A DNA stretch of 64,000 nt from Chloropicon primus (Eukaryota > Chlorophyta > Chloropicophyceae > Chloropicales > Chloropicaceae), in the NCBI GenBank assembly GCA_023205875.1, contig CP060770.1:246501-310500 (forward strand), in the 5' to 3' direction. The notes below the pieces were generated by a model. It made no database searches, was not told the origin of the DNA, and saw only the letters and a program-made list of their open reading frames with translations. Numbering within the stretch: the first letter of the stretch is position 1; each line of letters begins with the position of its first letter. Below, piece by piece: positions 50,449 through 60,006 of the stretch. Both the position numbers and the translations under genes were made by a program.

Positions 50449-52989
50449 TTAGAGCTTATCCTCATAGTCTTTCGTGGATGGGATAATCTCCTTGAGACCC
50501 TTTCTCTTTCTGGCGTCGAGGCAGATCTCGTTAGACTTGGAGCCCTCGTCATGTGGATCAGATCCCATCATCTCCCAATGATCGAACACAGACTGTGGGA
50601 AGGCCTGTCCAGAGGTGGCAGCTCTCAAGACACCGGTGAAACCGAAGGACTCGATGACTGGCAAGTAGGCCTTGATGTTGTAGATAGGGGTACCAGGTCT
50701 CTGAACCTCCTCGAACACAATACCTCTCTTCTGGTTCAGCACAGAGTAGACACCACCAATGGCGTTCTCTGGACACTGGATCTCGACCAAGTAGACAGGC
50801 TCCATGAGCTTTGGTCCGGCGTTAAGCTCGGCGGCGTACATAACCCTCCTGGAGGTAGGGATGATCTGTCCACCACCTCTATGGATCGCATCGGCGTGCA
50901 AGACGACATCCTCGATCTCGAAGGCGATACCTCTCATGTTCTCCTCGGCAAGAGGACCGTCCTTGGAGGCCCACTGCAAGGCGGCGACGACGCTATCCTT
51001 GATCTCATTCAGGTACTGGACTCCCTTGGTCATATCAACAACCATGTTTGGTCCAGTGGTGTCAGGTCCGAAGCACCAAATCTTCCTGGCACCAATATCC
51101 TTGTCCCACTCGAACTTCTCGGCAAGGTATCTTCCCCTGGCCTTAGGCTCGTCTCTTGGTCCAACGAGTCCCTCGTCAATGGCCTCTGGGAGTCCTTCCT
51201 CGAGTGGCCTGGCGGTCATGTATACTCTGTTATGCTTGTTGGGGGACTTGGACATGACGGTCTTCTCGGACGGCTTGGAGACAGTCTCCCTGAAGGACAC
51301 GACAGGATCGGAGACTCTGATAGGGGCTCCTCCCATGAAATCCTCCTGCAGATCCTTGAGGCAAATCTCCAAGTGAAGCTCACCGGCACCGGCGATAATG
51401 TGCTCACCAGTGTCCTCGATGGAGCACTGAACCATAGGATCAGACTTGGCCAAGCGCTTGAGACCCTCCACAAGCTTTGGAAGATCAGAGGCGGTCTTGC
51501 ACTCGACGGCGACACGCACGACAGGGGACACGGAGAACTTCATGGCCTTGATAGGGTGGGCATCCGCGTTCTTCTCGTTGGTCAAGGTGGCGTTCTTGGT
51601 GATGAACTGATCGAGTCCGACCATGGCGACGGTGTTACCGCAAGGGACGTCCTCGACGGCGTCCTGCCTCCTTCCCATGCACAACACGGTTCTCTGGACG
51701 GCCTTGATGTACAAGTCCTTCTTCTGTCCAGGGATGTAGTTTGGTCCCATGATCCTGACCTTCTGGCCAGTTCCGACCTTACCGGCGAAGACACGTCCGA
51801 AGGCGAAGAACCTACCCTTATCGGAGGAAGGAATCATCTTGGAAACGTAGAGCATCAATGGACCGTTAGGGTCGCAGTTGGCGATGGCGGTTCCGTAGAC
51901 GTCATCCGGTGGTCCCTCGTACAAGGTCTCGACTCTGTAAGCCTGGGCGATGGCTGGGGATGGCAAGTGGTAGATCATCATCTCCAGGAGGGCCCTGTCG
52001 GCTGGGAGCCAGGTCTGCATGACACGCTTCATGAGTGGCTTTCCGTCGAGGTCCCTGTCCTCGGCCTTGAGGAGGTCGAAGATTCCCAAGGAGGTCATCT
52101 TCTTGAAGACGTCGTCCTTCTTTCCAGCCATGCAACCGTCGATGATGGCCTTGATCGGGTTGTAGATGAACTGGACGAAGGCCCTCTGGCAGGTTCCGGA
52201 CCCGGTGTCCTTCTTGGTCCACTTCTTGGTCTTAGGATCAAAGAAGTTGTCTCCCCAGAGCTTGCTCATCATCTTCTCCTCGGCGACTCCGAACTTCTTG
52301 GAGTAGAGCTGAGCAAAGGTGGTGAGGGTGAAGGCCCATCCGTGAAGACCGGCCGAGAAGGAGACGGTTCCCTTGTCAGGGTACACCTGAACCTCCCCGA
52401 GCTTCTCGTCGGTGTAGGTGGCCATGATAACGTTGGCGTTCTCGATCACGCGCAAGAAGTTGGTGTACGCCTCCTCTCCCTCAAGCATGAGCTCCAAGAA
52501 GCACCTGTCCATCTTGTTGACGGTCAGCACCGGGCGAATCCTCTCACCCAACGCCTGCCTCAGCACGGTCTCGGTCTGCACGCAGACTCCCTCCACGCAG
52601 TCCACCACAACCAAAGCTCCGTCGGTGATACGCAGGGCCGCAGTCACCTCGGAACTGAAGTCAACGTGACCGGGAGAGTCGATCAAGTTGACAAGGAAAT
52701 CGTTCCCGTCCCTCTTTCCCTTGAAAGCGGCGAGCCACTCCTCCTCCATCTGGTAGTACAGAGAGATTCCGGTCGACTTGATGGTGATGCACCTGTCCTG
52801 CTCGTCCTGCCTCGTGTCGGTAAGCCTCTGGTCACCCGCGTTCTCCACGGCGATGATTCCAGCAGCAGCAACGAGACTATCCGTCAGCGTACTCTTCCCG
52901 TGGTCCACGTGAGCGATCACACTCATGTTCCTAATGTTGTGCTGCTTGTCCATCAAGGCACGGATCTCATCAATCGTGAACTTCACCAT
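50449..52989 (-). CDS. EEF2: Translation elongation factor 2 (eEF2)
   Basis: Cytosolic GTPase that translocates the ribosome. The 846 aa single exon carries the G motifs AHVDHGKS (residues 26-33), [11 protein letters not shown], and NKMD, domain II-V order as in other eEF2, and the diphthamide loop with the conserved His at about residue 703 ([12 protein letters not shown]). The ATG sits in the context CACCATGG. Length and the DKL end fit plant and animal eEF2. Codon use looks strongly biased to C/G-ending and to a few preferred codons (for example GGT-rich), as expected for high expression. No intron. Confidence 0.98.
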   Translation of the reverse strand: MVKFTIDEIRALMDKQHNIRNMSVIAHVDHGKSTLTDSLVAAAGIIAVENAGDQRLTDTRQDEQDRCITIKSTGISLYYQMEEEWLAAFKGKRDGNDFLVNLIDSPGHVDFSSEVTAALRITDGALVVVDCVEGVCVQTETVLRQALGERIRPVLTVNKMDRCFLELMLEGEEAYTNFLRVIENANVIMATYTDEKLGEVQVYPDKGTVSFSAGLHGWAFTLTTFAQLYSKKFGVAEEKMMSKLWGDNFFDPKTKKWTKKDTGSGTCQRAFVQFIYNPIKAIIDGCMAGKKDDVFKKMTSLGIFDLLKAEDRDLDGKPLMKRVMQTWLPADRALLEMMIYHLPSPAIAQAYRVETLYEGPPDDVYGTAIANCDPNGPLMLYVSKMIPSSDKGRFFAFGRVFAGKVGTGQKVRIMGPNYIPGQKKDLYIKAVQRTVLCMGRRQDAVEDVPCGNTVAMVGLDQFITKNATLTNEKNADAHPIKAMKFSVSPVVRVAVECKTASDLPKLVEGLKRLAKSDPMVQCSIEDTGEHIIAGAGELHLEICLKDLQEDFMGGAPIRVSDPVVSFRETVSKPSEKTVMSKSPNKHNRVYMTARPLEEGLPEAIDEGLVGPRDEPKARGRYLAEKFEWDKDIGARKIWCFGPDTTGPNMVVDMTKGVQYLNEIKDSVVAALQWASKDGPLAEENMRGIAFEIEDVVLHADAIHRGGGQIIPTSRRVMYAAELNAGPKLMEPVYLVEIQCPENAIGGVYSVLNQKRGIVFEEVQRPGTPIYNIKAYLPVIESFGFTGVLRAATSGQAFPQSVFDHWEMMGSDPHDEGSKSNEICLDARKRKGLKEIIPSTKDYEDKL

Positions 52990-53957
52990 GGTGGCTGCTG
53001 AATGAAAATGAACTCAAGCGGAAAGGAAAAGGAAAAAAAAAGAAAAGAAAACGCGGACAAGCGTTACAAATTCGTCGAGCGTAGGACGAACGAAAGTGAA
53101 CGCGATTGCGAAGGTACTTCGCGCGCAGTTGTCTTGCGTCTCGCTTGGTTTTGTTTTGTTCTCTGGGCGCCTCGTGCGACGACGGCGGAGGAACAGAATG
53201 AAAACCGGCTTGGCTGCTTGGGGCCTCTGTCGTCCGGATGTTTCGACAGGAAACGTTCGACGTGAGGAGAGAGATAAGAAGAGAGAACAGTTGTTTTGGG
53301 GTGAATCTGTGTGACGCCTCTTGTCGAAAGAGGAGGGGCGAGGAGCGCCGCCACTTGGTGGCTTCGTGTAGAAAACGCTTCTTGTTGGTGGTTCCCCTAT
53401 TTTTTTTGGAATTTTTCGAGGGCGGGGGGCGAGGAGAGCGAGCGAGAAGGCTGCGGAGTGATGGATGGATGGATGGATGGATGGATGGATGGATGGAGGG
53501 AGGGATGGAGGGAGGGATGGAGGGAGGGAGGGAGGGACGGTGGGAGTTCCTTAAGGAAATAGGAGGGTGTTTATGGATGGATTGGGATCTCTCTCTCTCT
53601 CTCTCTCTCATCACTCGAGGAGAATGTGGGTTGGTGGGGGTGACCTCCAAGATGCTTAATTCTTTGAAGAGTGTATACTTCGAGAAGTGTGGATTGAAGC
53701 TGCTGGAGGCCTTGCCATTGATGAGTGTAGTGTAGTGTAGTTGTAGTGTACCACACGGAAGGGAGGAGGAGGAAGGACCGCCATTTCGGAGTGTACACGA
53801 TGTAAACGATGGCTTCTGTTGAGGAGAATAATGTAATAATGGATCCACCATTGCCTTCCACAAGCATGGCAATCGCAAATACCATCCTTGAGTCTCCCTT
53901 GAGTCATCGTGGCAGGAAAGGAAAATGATGAGGGGATGATTGAGGGAATCTTCATTC

Positions 53958-53996
<39 letters not shown>

Positions 53997-54145
53997 ACCA
54001 GACCAGACCAATTTAGTTACGATTACACAAAAAGAGGATCCGAGGAGGAGGAGGTGTGGGCGCGTGTGGGCGTTTCTCTGGCTCTGGCTCCGAATCGCAT
54101 TCCACGTTCGATCCTCCTCCTCCTCCTCCTCCTCCTCCTCAATTA
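52990..54145. promoter_or_regulatory. Region between eEF2 and CNOT2
   Basis: About 1.15 kb of non-coding DNA. It contains the eEF2 promoter side with GCGTTACAAAT (53061-53071), a (GGAT)n then (GGAG)n microsatellite at 53461-53537, (CT)n near 53590-53609 and 53960-53993, (GTAGT)n near 53736-53752, and (CTC)n at 54114-54140 at the CNOT2 3' end. No gene was seen. Confidence 0.45.
53461..53537. repeat. (GGAT)n and (GGAG)n microsatellite
   Basis: About nine GGAT-type tetramers followed by GGAGGGAGGGATGGAGG units. It lies between eEF2 and CNOT2. Confidence 0.9.
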
Positions 54146-55630
54146 TCAGGAAGTCTTGGCCAAGTTGTACTGCAGCACGAAGTTGTCCTTCCTCACGATG
54201 TCCCACGCCATGCTGTCGAAGACGAGGAAGGACCCGCGCTCGTACCTATCTGTTTTTACAACCGGATCCGTGTTCGGCACCCTGGCCAGCCAGAGCTTGT
54301 GCTCCATGTGGTACCACCAGCCCCTGGACCAGAGCTCCTCCGCGGCGAGGGCCTTGAAGTTGTTCGTCCCGCCCCCCTGGCCGTTGGAGTTCGGCACCAC
54401 CACGCTCCCCTCCTCCCCCCTCTCCCCGGTGGAGTAAAACATGTAGAAAAGAGTCTCCAGGGGGAAGCTCTTAATGCTGTTCGGCTGCAGCAGAGGAACC
54501 TGCTGGAGGTAGCACTGGGGGACCTTGAAGTTGGGCTCCTTGTCCGAAGAGGAGGCCTGGTCACCGGGGGAGGACCCCGTGGAGGGGAACCCGCCACCGC
54601 CACCGCCACTACCCTGCTGCTGCTGGGGGATCAGGCCCGCGGCGTCGGACCACGGAGACGCGAAGGACTTGTACAGGCTCCCCAGGGAGTTCAGGTTGAG
54701 GCCCAGGGTCGTGAGGTCCGTGCCGAGAGCCAGGGTCGTGAGGTCGGCGTCGCTCATTCGGATGACGCCCAGGAGACCCAGGAGGCCGAACTTCTCCGTC
54801 GGCTTGTCGCCCGTGGGAGGGGGAGGCACCAACTCGTCCAGGGACTGCTGCTGCTGCTCCTTGGGCGGAGGCGGGGGGGGCATCCCAAGCTGGCCATAAG
54901 GCTGCAGGAACTGCGACCCGAGGCCCCCCGAAGCCTTGGAGCCGCTGCTGTTCGCCTGCTGACCCGCGGCTCCCCCCCCGAGCGCAGGAAACTCCTCGTT
55001 CTGGATACTGAACTCTCCGTTCTGGTTCCCTCCGTGCTTGTGTCGAAGCATCCCGAACTGCAGGCTGTAGGCGTCGGTCATCCCGAGTCCCATGCCCGCT
55101 CCTCCGAGTCCCATGCCCCCCAGACCCCCCGTCGCGGCCACCCCGGGCCCGAGACCTCCCAGGGCACCCCCCGCTGCCGCGCCGGGCGCCGGGCCCGAGC
55201 GAGGGGCCGACGCTCCCCCCGCAGCCCGGTCCAGGGACGGGAAGTCCGACGCATCGAATGGCGTCGTTGTCGTCGTCGTCCCCAAAGTTGGCGACGTGCT
55301 CAACGACGCCGCCGCGAACACCGTCTGCTGGTGAGGTGGGTCAGCCTCGCTACCGCCGAACACCATTTGCTGCTGCTGCTGCTGCTGCTGCTGAGGAGGA
55401 GGCACTTCGACGAAAGGATCTTGGGCATGGCCGACAGGCATTGTCGTCATGTACGATCCACGAGACAAGGCCTGCAACCCTCCGCCGCTTCCTTCTCTCT
55501 GCTGCTGCTGCTGCTGCTGTCCATGACCCACCGGTGGCTGGACGCCAAAACGAAACCCGCCGGTGGTGGTGCCGGGGTAACCACTCGAAGGTCCGGACGC
55601 ACCAGGCGGAGGCGTCGGGTTCTGCTGCAT
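54146..55630 (-). CDS. CNOT2: CCR4-NOT complex subunit 2 (CNOT2/NOT2)
   Basis: Scaffold subunit of the CCR4-NOT deadenylase and repression complex. The 494 aa single exon has a long Gln/Gly/Pro-rich N-terminus (polyQ tracts, low complexity) and the conserved NOT-box C-terminus of the NOT2/3/5 family at about 285-485: FGLLGLLGVIRMSDADLTTLALGTDL cut here to the two blocks GLLGVIRMSD and LALGTDLTTLGL, then IKSFPLETLFYMFYS, AAEELWSRGWWYHMEHKLWL, and the end MAWDIVRKDNFVLQY. This fits NOT2 rather than NOT3/5 because no N-terminal NOT3 coiled coil is present. Glycine/serine inserts sit inside the conserved half. Confidence 0.9.
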   Translation of the reverse strand: MQQNPTPPPGASGPSSGYPGTTTGGFRFGVQPPVGHGQQQQQQQREGSGGGLQALSRGSYMTTMPVGHAQDPFVEVPPPQQQQQQQQQMVFGGSEADPPHQQTVFAAASLSTSPTLGTTTTTTPFDASDFPSLDRAAGGASAPRSGPAPGAAAGGALGGLGPGVAATGGLGGMGLGGAGMGLGMTDAYSLQFGMLRHKHGGNQNGEFSIQNEEFPALGGGAAGQQANSSGSKASGGLGSQFLQPYGQLGMPPPPPPKEQQQQSLDELVPPPPTGDKPTEKFGLLGLLGVIRMSDADLTTLALGTDLTTLGLNLNSLGSLYKSFASPWSDAAGLIPQQQQGSGGGGGGFPSTGSSPGDQASSSDKEPNFKVPQCYLQQVPLLQPNSIKSFPLETLFYMFYSTGERGEEGSVVVPNSNGQGGGTNNFKALAAEELWSRGWWYHMEHKLWLARVPNTDPVVKTDRYERGSFLVFDSMAWDIVRKDNFVLQYNLAKTS

Positions 55631-55851
55631 CGTCGTCGTCGTCGGAGGAGGTTGCTTGCTTGTGCTTCTTCTTTTGAATGAATGAATGAATGAATGAAGG
55701 AAGGAAGGGTCCTCTGCTTCTTCTTTTCAAGGAAGGAAGCGTATGCCGGCTCTTGTAGAGCGTTGCCGGCGAGCAGAGCGGCAAGCAGAGCGAGCGAGCG
55801 AGATTGTTAGTTGCTCTCTCCCTCTCTCTCTCTCTCGTTTGCTCTCTCTCT

Positions 55852-55885
<34 letters not shown>

Positions 55886-56341
55886 TATGTGTTGTATTGA
55901 TAGGGTTTGCTCTGAGAAAATAGAGAAGGATCCTGAGGAGGGAGCAGAGGCAGAGGCAGAGGAGGAGGAGGAGGAGAGGAGGGGGATCAGGAAGGGAAGG
56001 GGCTTGGGTTTGGGTTTGGTTTGGTTTGGATCACACATTCATTGTGTCTCTCGGTTTCTCTCTCTCTGTCTCTCGGTCTCTGTGTGAATGATGAGAATGA
56101 TGAGAGTGATGGAGAGGAGGAGGAGGAGGAGAGGAGGGGGATCAGGAAGGGAAGGGGCTTGGGTTTGGGTTGGGTTTGGGTTGGATCACACATTCATTGT
56201 GTCTCTCGGTTTCTCTCTCTCTGTCTCTCGGTCTCTGTGTGAATGATGAGAATGATGAGAGTGATGGAGGAGGAGGAGGAGGAGGAGAGGAGGGGGATCA
56301 GGAAGGGAAGGGGCTTGGGTTTGGGTTTGGGTTGGGTTGGA
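55631..56341. promoter_or_regulatory. CNOT2 5' flank with microsatellites and a minisatellite
   Basis: About 700 bp of non-coding DNA: (GAAT)n at 55677-55698, (CT)n and (GTC)n at 55813-55886, then the start of the 3 x 155 bp tandem repeat that continues to about 56430. Frames in the repeats are chance. Confidence 0.45.
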
Positions 56342-56432
56342 TCACACATTCATTGTGTCTCTCGGTTTCTCTCTCTCTGTCTCTCGGTCTCTGTGTGAAT
56401 GATGAGAATGATGAGAGTGATGGAGGAGTAGG
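55960..56432 (+). repeat. Tandem repeat, about 3 x 155 bp
   Basis: Units start with GAGGAGGAGGAGGAG, then GGGGATCAGGAAGGGAAGGG, GGTTTGG-rich DNA, ATTCATTGTGTCTCTCGG, (CT) runs and GAATGATGAGAATGATGAGA. The ATTGTGTCTCTCGG landmark lies at 56041, 56196 and 56352, so periods are 155 and 156 bp. Copies differ mainly in the number of GGAGG and TTTGGG units. The minus-strand orphan reads its last about 25 codons from the third copy. Confidence 0.93.
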
Positions 56433-57643
56433 CACCGTTGGACATATATCGAAGTAGACTTGGCGACGTCAGTTCCAGGCGACGTACGGGCAATACCTAC
56501 GAGGAGAAGGGGTTTCCCGTGCTTCTGCTCCCCCGGCTTCTCCAGATTCTCCAGCTTGTGCCTCAGGACGTGCTCGACGTGTTCGACGAGGAGACAAAGT
56601 TCCTCAGAAGTGTGTTGGCCCGATGCTACAGAACAACGGGTGGCGCCGGACTTGAGCATGCAGTGCGACGCCGAGTACACGGCGTGCCCGTCCGAGGTGC
56701 TTGCAGCCTTGCTCATGTACTTTTTGAGCTCCTCTTTCTTTTCCTCCCCAATCAAAGCTGCTGCATGGGACGTCGGGATACACGCCAGTATAGAGGCCTG
56801 CCCTGCGCGCTCAGCAAGGTAGTCGAGGTCCTCGTCAGCTTGTGACCGTCTCGACAATCGCGACAAGGCAGCTACAAGAAGCGCGCAAGGCTCGCCCTTC
56901 TCCTTCGCAAGGGCAAGAGCTTTCGTAAGAACTTTGCGGTCCTTGAGGCATCGCGAGCGGCTGGCGGTCCCAAGCTCCACGAAACGAAATGCTTTCACCT
57001 GTTTAGGAAGATCTTTGCCGAGCAACGCGCTTGAGATCGTGGCCGCCTGACCAGCGAGCTTGTTCCCAAGCCCCTCCTGCGCAAGGGACTCGCGGAGGAA
57101 GACGATGCAGTGGGTCAGTTCTTTCAAGCCCTCAACGCGCTCCAGGTGGACTCCGCCACGGCCTCGGACCACGCGGACCAGGGTCAGCTCCTCAGGCTGG
57201 CGAGTTCGCTCCGCCCGTGTACCCTCGCGTGCAAGGGTGGGCCGCGCGCCAGCTAATTCGTCGTCTGCGAAGCGAAGAGAGGCAATAAGTCCATCCGCAT
57301 TGAGAAGCGTCGTCGGATCCACGTTCTCCTCGATGGCGGCCATCTCCCGCTCCCTATGAGGTCCCGCGGAGATCGCCAGGGCCACTGTGCAAGCGTTGGT
57401 GTCCAGGCTTGTTCCGAGTGCCACCGCGCCGCACGGCTGCCCGCTGCCCTGCAAGTGGGTGAAGACAGAGACATTGGCACCACAATCCTTGGGCGCCACC
57501 CGCCATCCTTGGGCGCCACCCACCTGGAGAACCGCGGCCGGGGTGGCGCCACCAGCCCCTTCTTCACATGACGTCCCAGTATTCGTCAGTCTCCTCTTCT
57601 TCGTCGGCAACCAGTGGCCGAAGTATTCCAGGAGGTAACTCAT
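56342..57643 (-). CDS. Uncharacterised protein ending inside a minisatellite
   Basis: 433 aa, single exon, not recognised. It starts MSYLLEYFGHWLPTKKRR (ATG 57643; the open frame extends further to 57754). The middle is Ala/Leu/Glu-rich with segments such as GLIASLRFADDELAGARP and LTKALALAKEKGEPCALLVAALSRL, plus cysteine-containing stretches. I considered a leucyl-aminopeptidase-like fold and could not support it. The last about 25 residues (HSHHSHHSHRDRETEREK) are encoded by the third copy of the 155 bp repeat, so the stop was probably set by repeat expansion, or the true end is upstream via a 3' intron. A short repeat of the TCCTTGGGCGCCACCC type lies at 57486-57522 inside it. Confidence 0.5.
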   Translation of the reverse strand: MSYLLEYFGHWLPTKKRRLTNTGTSCEEGAGGATPAAVLQVGGAQGWRVAPKDCGANVSVFTHLQGSGQPCGAVALGTSLDTNACTVALAISAGPHREREMAAIEENVDPTTLLNADGLIASLRFADDELAGARPTLAREGTRAERTRQPEELTLVRVVRGRGGVHLERVEGLKELTHCIVFLRESLAQEGLGNKLAGQAATISSALLGKDLPKQVKAFRFVELGTASRSRCLKDRKVLTKALALAKEKGEPCALLVAALSRLSRRSQADEDLDYLAERAGQASILACIPTSHAAALIGEEKKEELKKYMSKAASTSDGHAVYSASHCMLKSGATRCSVASGQHTSEELCLLVEHVEHVLRHKLENLEKPGEQKHGKPLLLVGIARTSPGTDVAKSTSIYVQRCLLLHHSHHSHHSHRDRETEREKPRDTMNV

Positions 57644-58013
57644 CGCTTTCTCTCTGGTCGTGGTCTTCTCGTCCCCACTCGTCGGCCGCCTCGTTCGCGG
57701 CTCTGGCGTTACGGCGGCTCTCTTTCTCTCTCCAGCTCCCGCCAGGTCACACACCTCGCCGTCCTCCGCCGTTACGATCTCGTTGTGATCCTTGTATAAC
57801 TAACGTCAGTCGCCGTCGTCCTCCTCGCCGTCCTCCGCCGTTACGATCTCGTTGTGACCCTTGTATAATTAACGTCTCTCACCGAACCCTTGTCTCACGG
57901 AGCAAGAGGTAAGGCGGCTGTTGTTTCGCCGCGGGGCCCATGTGACTGGGTTTGTTTGTTTGTATTTTTTGCCGGATCAACTTGTTAGTTTGTTGATGCG
58001 AAGTTCGAGCTTC
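57644..58013. other. Non-coding flank with a 69 bp direct duplication
   Basis: Between the orphan and the tRNA. The block CCTCGCCGTCCTCCGCCGTT onward, through ACGATCTCGTTGTGA.CCTTG, at 57754 recurs at 57823 (period 69). Each copy contains CGTTACG. A TTTG-rich stretch lies at 57947-57970. No gene is called. Confidence 0.5.
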
Positions 58014-58086
58014 CGCGGACGCCGGGATTCGAACCCGGGTCTCCCGCGTGACAGGCGGGGATACTGACCGACTATACTACATCCAC
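58014..58086 (-). tRNA. trnD-GUC: tRNA-Asp (anticodon GUC)
   Basis: 73 nt on the minus strand. Acceptor stem GTGGATG pairs with CGTCCGC (two G-U pairs), discriminator G. The anticodon stem is CCCGC/GCGGG with loop CTGTCAC, anticodon GTC. The T arm is CCGGG TTCGAAT CCCGG, a perfect B box, and the A box is TAGTATAGTCGGTC. It is intronless and has no encoded CCA, so it is a nuclear-type gene. It closely resembles tRNA-Asp of other eukaryotes. Confidence 0.96.
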
Positions 58087-58241
58087 TATCGTGTAGATTT
58101 TCCATGGAGAAATGCCACGCCCGGGTGGGGAGGGCCGTGTTCCAATGGATGAAATTTTGTGCGATTTTGTCCTCTATATTCTTCAGGGGACAACGCTACG
58201 CTCTCCAACCTCCGGAGAGCGCGAGCGCGAGCGCGAGAGCG

Positions 58242-58898
58242 GCGCCTCGAGAGGGCGTCCGTCCGATTGAGGCTCCGTACCGATCGACAGATCGTATCCC
58301 GAGCTTCTCATCGACGACCCCTTCATTCGAGCGGCGCCTCGAGAGGGCGTCCGTCCGATTGAGGCTCCGTACCGATCGACAGATCGTATCCCGAGCTTCT
58401 CATCGACGACCCCTTCACTCGAGCGCGAGCGCCTCGAGAGGGCGTCCGTCCGATTGAGGCTCCGTACCGATCGACAGATCGTATCCCGAGCTTCTCATCG
58501 ACGACCCCTTCATTCGAGCGCGAGCGCCTCGAGAGGGCGTCCGTCCGATTGAGGCTCCGTACCGATCGACAGATCGTATCCCGAGCTTCTCATCGACGAC
58601 CCCTTCACTCGAGCGCGAGCGCCTCGAGAGGGCGTCCGTCCGATTGAGGCTCCGTACCGATCGACAGATCGTATCCCGAGCTTCTCATCGACGACCCCTT
58701 CACTCGAGCGCGAGCGCCTCGAGAGGGCGTCCGTCCGATTGAGGCTCCGTACCGATCGACAGATCGTATCCCGAGCTTCTCATCGACGACCCCTTCACTC
58801 GAGCGCGAGCGCCTCGAGAGGGCGTCCGTCCGATTGAGGCTCCGTACCGATCGACAGATCGTATCCCGAGCTTCTCATCGACGACCCCTTCACTCGAC
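58242..58898. repeat. Tandem satellite, 7 x about 95 bp
   Basis: Copies begin GCGCCTCGAGAGGGCGTCCG at 58242, 58334, 58429, 58524, 58619, 58714 and 58809. Periods are 92 then 95 bp. Each has CCGATCGACAGATCGTATCC and CTCATCGACGACCCCTTCA. The copy junction CTCGAGCGCGAGCGCCTCGAG can fold back on itself. The array ends within 6 bp of the next gene's start codon. It has no variable spacers, so it is not CRISPR. Confidence 0.98.
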
Positions 58899-58902
58899 GG
58901 GA

Positions 58903-60006
58903 ATGGATCAGGGGATCGGGCGAAAGGTGAGGGCGAGAGAGAGAGAGCAGCATGGTCAACAACACCATGATCGTTGTTTCGGACCACCTCTCCCTGGCCT
59001 CACCTCGACATCCCGTCGTCGCAAGAGCAAGAGGGCGAAGCATGCCTTCGAAGTCCTCCCAGGAAGCGCATGGCTCCTGGTCGCTACCCATCTTCACCCC
59101 CACGACAGGATCGCGTTCGCCTTGACCTGCCGGACTTTCCTCGATGCGGTGAAGGGTCTTCCCCTGAGAACGGAGACCCTCGGAGACCCTCGCTTCAGCC
59201 TGAGTTGGTACCAATGGGTGTTTCTCTCGTTCAAGAGGAGCCCGACTCAAATGGCTCCACAAGAACCTGCCAAGCTCTTCTTTTACTCCAAGGTGTTGTA
59301 CGACACCGACCTGATGGGCCTCGCTGCTCGCCAGGGAAGCATCAAGGCGATGAAATGGCTGATCAGCCGAGGGATACCTTTGGATCAGGGACTTTGGCAT
59401 TGCGCGGATCGAGCTGCTAGCGGCGGTCACCTTGACGCTCTCAAGTGGTTGAGGAGCGAGGGATGCGAGCTCGATGCATCCACTTGCCAACGTGCAGCTG
59501 GAGGAGGTTACCTTGACGTTCTGCAGTGGCTTCGAAGCCAGGACCCGCCTTGCCCTTGGGACGCGAAGGCTTGTGCTGCTGCAGCTCGATTCGGTCACCT
59601 TCAAGTTCTCCAGTGGCTTCGAAATCAGGACCCGCCTTGTGATTGGGACAAGTGGACTTGTTCTTCTGCAGCTGAAGGAGGTCACCTTCAAGTTCTCCAG
59701 TGGCTTCGAAAGCAGGACCCGCCTTGTCCTTGGGACTCGGATACTTGTTCTTGTGCAGCTGCAGGAGGTCACCTTGATGTTCTGAAGTGGGCTCGAAGCC
59801 AGGACCCGCCTTGCCCTTGGACCGAGGTGACTTGCGAATGGGCGGCCTCGTATGGCCACCTTCAAGTTCTCCAGTGGCTGCGGAGCCAGGACCCGCCTTG
59901 CCCTTGGTACCCAGGGGGTTGCCTGTTCATGCTGCACATCCTCGGCACTTCTGAGAACAAGGACATTATTGACTGGGTGGAGCAGAATCGAAATTCTGGC
60001 ACGTGA
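58903..60006 (+). CDS. F-box-like plus ankyrin-type repeat protein
   Basis: 367 aa, single exon. An F-box-like segment lies near residues 49-80 (FEVLPGSAWLLVATHLHPHD, FALTCRTFLDAV). Ankyrin-type repeats of the algal and giant-virus-like kind follow, with the unit GHLQVLQWLRNQDPPCPW of about 29 residues, at least six in tandem, the last four or five nearly identical at the DNA level (period 87 bp, e.g. GGTCACC at 59593 and 59680). Such proteins may recruit substrates to SCF ligases; that is inference. The start codon follows directly the 7-copy satellite. Alternative starts lie inside the array. Confidence 0.75.
   Translation: MDQGIGRKVRAREREQHGQQHHDRCFGPPLPGLTSTSRRRKSKRAKHAFEVLPGSAWLLVATHLHPHDRIAFALTCRTFLDAVKGLPLRTETLGDPRFSLSWYQWVFLSFKRSPTQMAPQEPAKLFFYSKVLYDTDLMGLAARQGSIKAMKWLISRGIPLDQGLWHCADRAASGGHLDALKWLRSEGCELDASTCQRAAGGGYLDVLQWLRSQDPPCPWDAKACAAAARFGHLQVLQWLRNQDPPCDWDKWTCSSAAEGGHLQVLQWLRKQDPPCPWDSDTCSCAAAGGHLDVLKWARSQDPPCPWTEVTCEWAASYGHLQVLQWLRSQDPPCPWYPGGCLFMLHILGTSENKDIIDWVEQNRNSGT

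Noticed and set aside
56342-57643. Leucyl aminopeptidase assignment for the 433 aa orphan
   Set aside because: No metal-binding NTDAEGR-type motif or other peptidase signature was found.
58242-58898. Possible CRISPR array or ribozyme repeats
   Set aside because: The whole 95 bp unit repeats with no variable spacers, no cas genes are near, and no hammerhead core (CTGATGA...GAAA) is in the unit.
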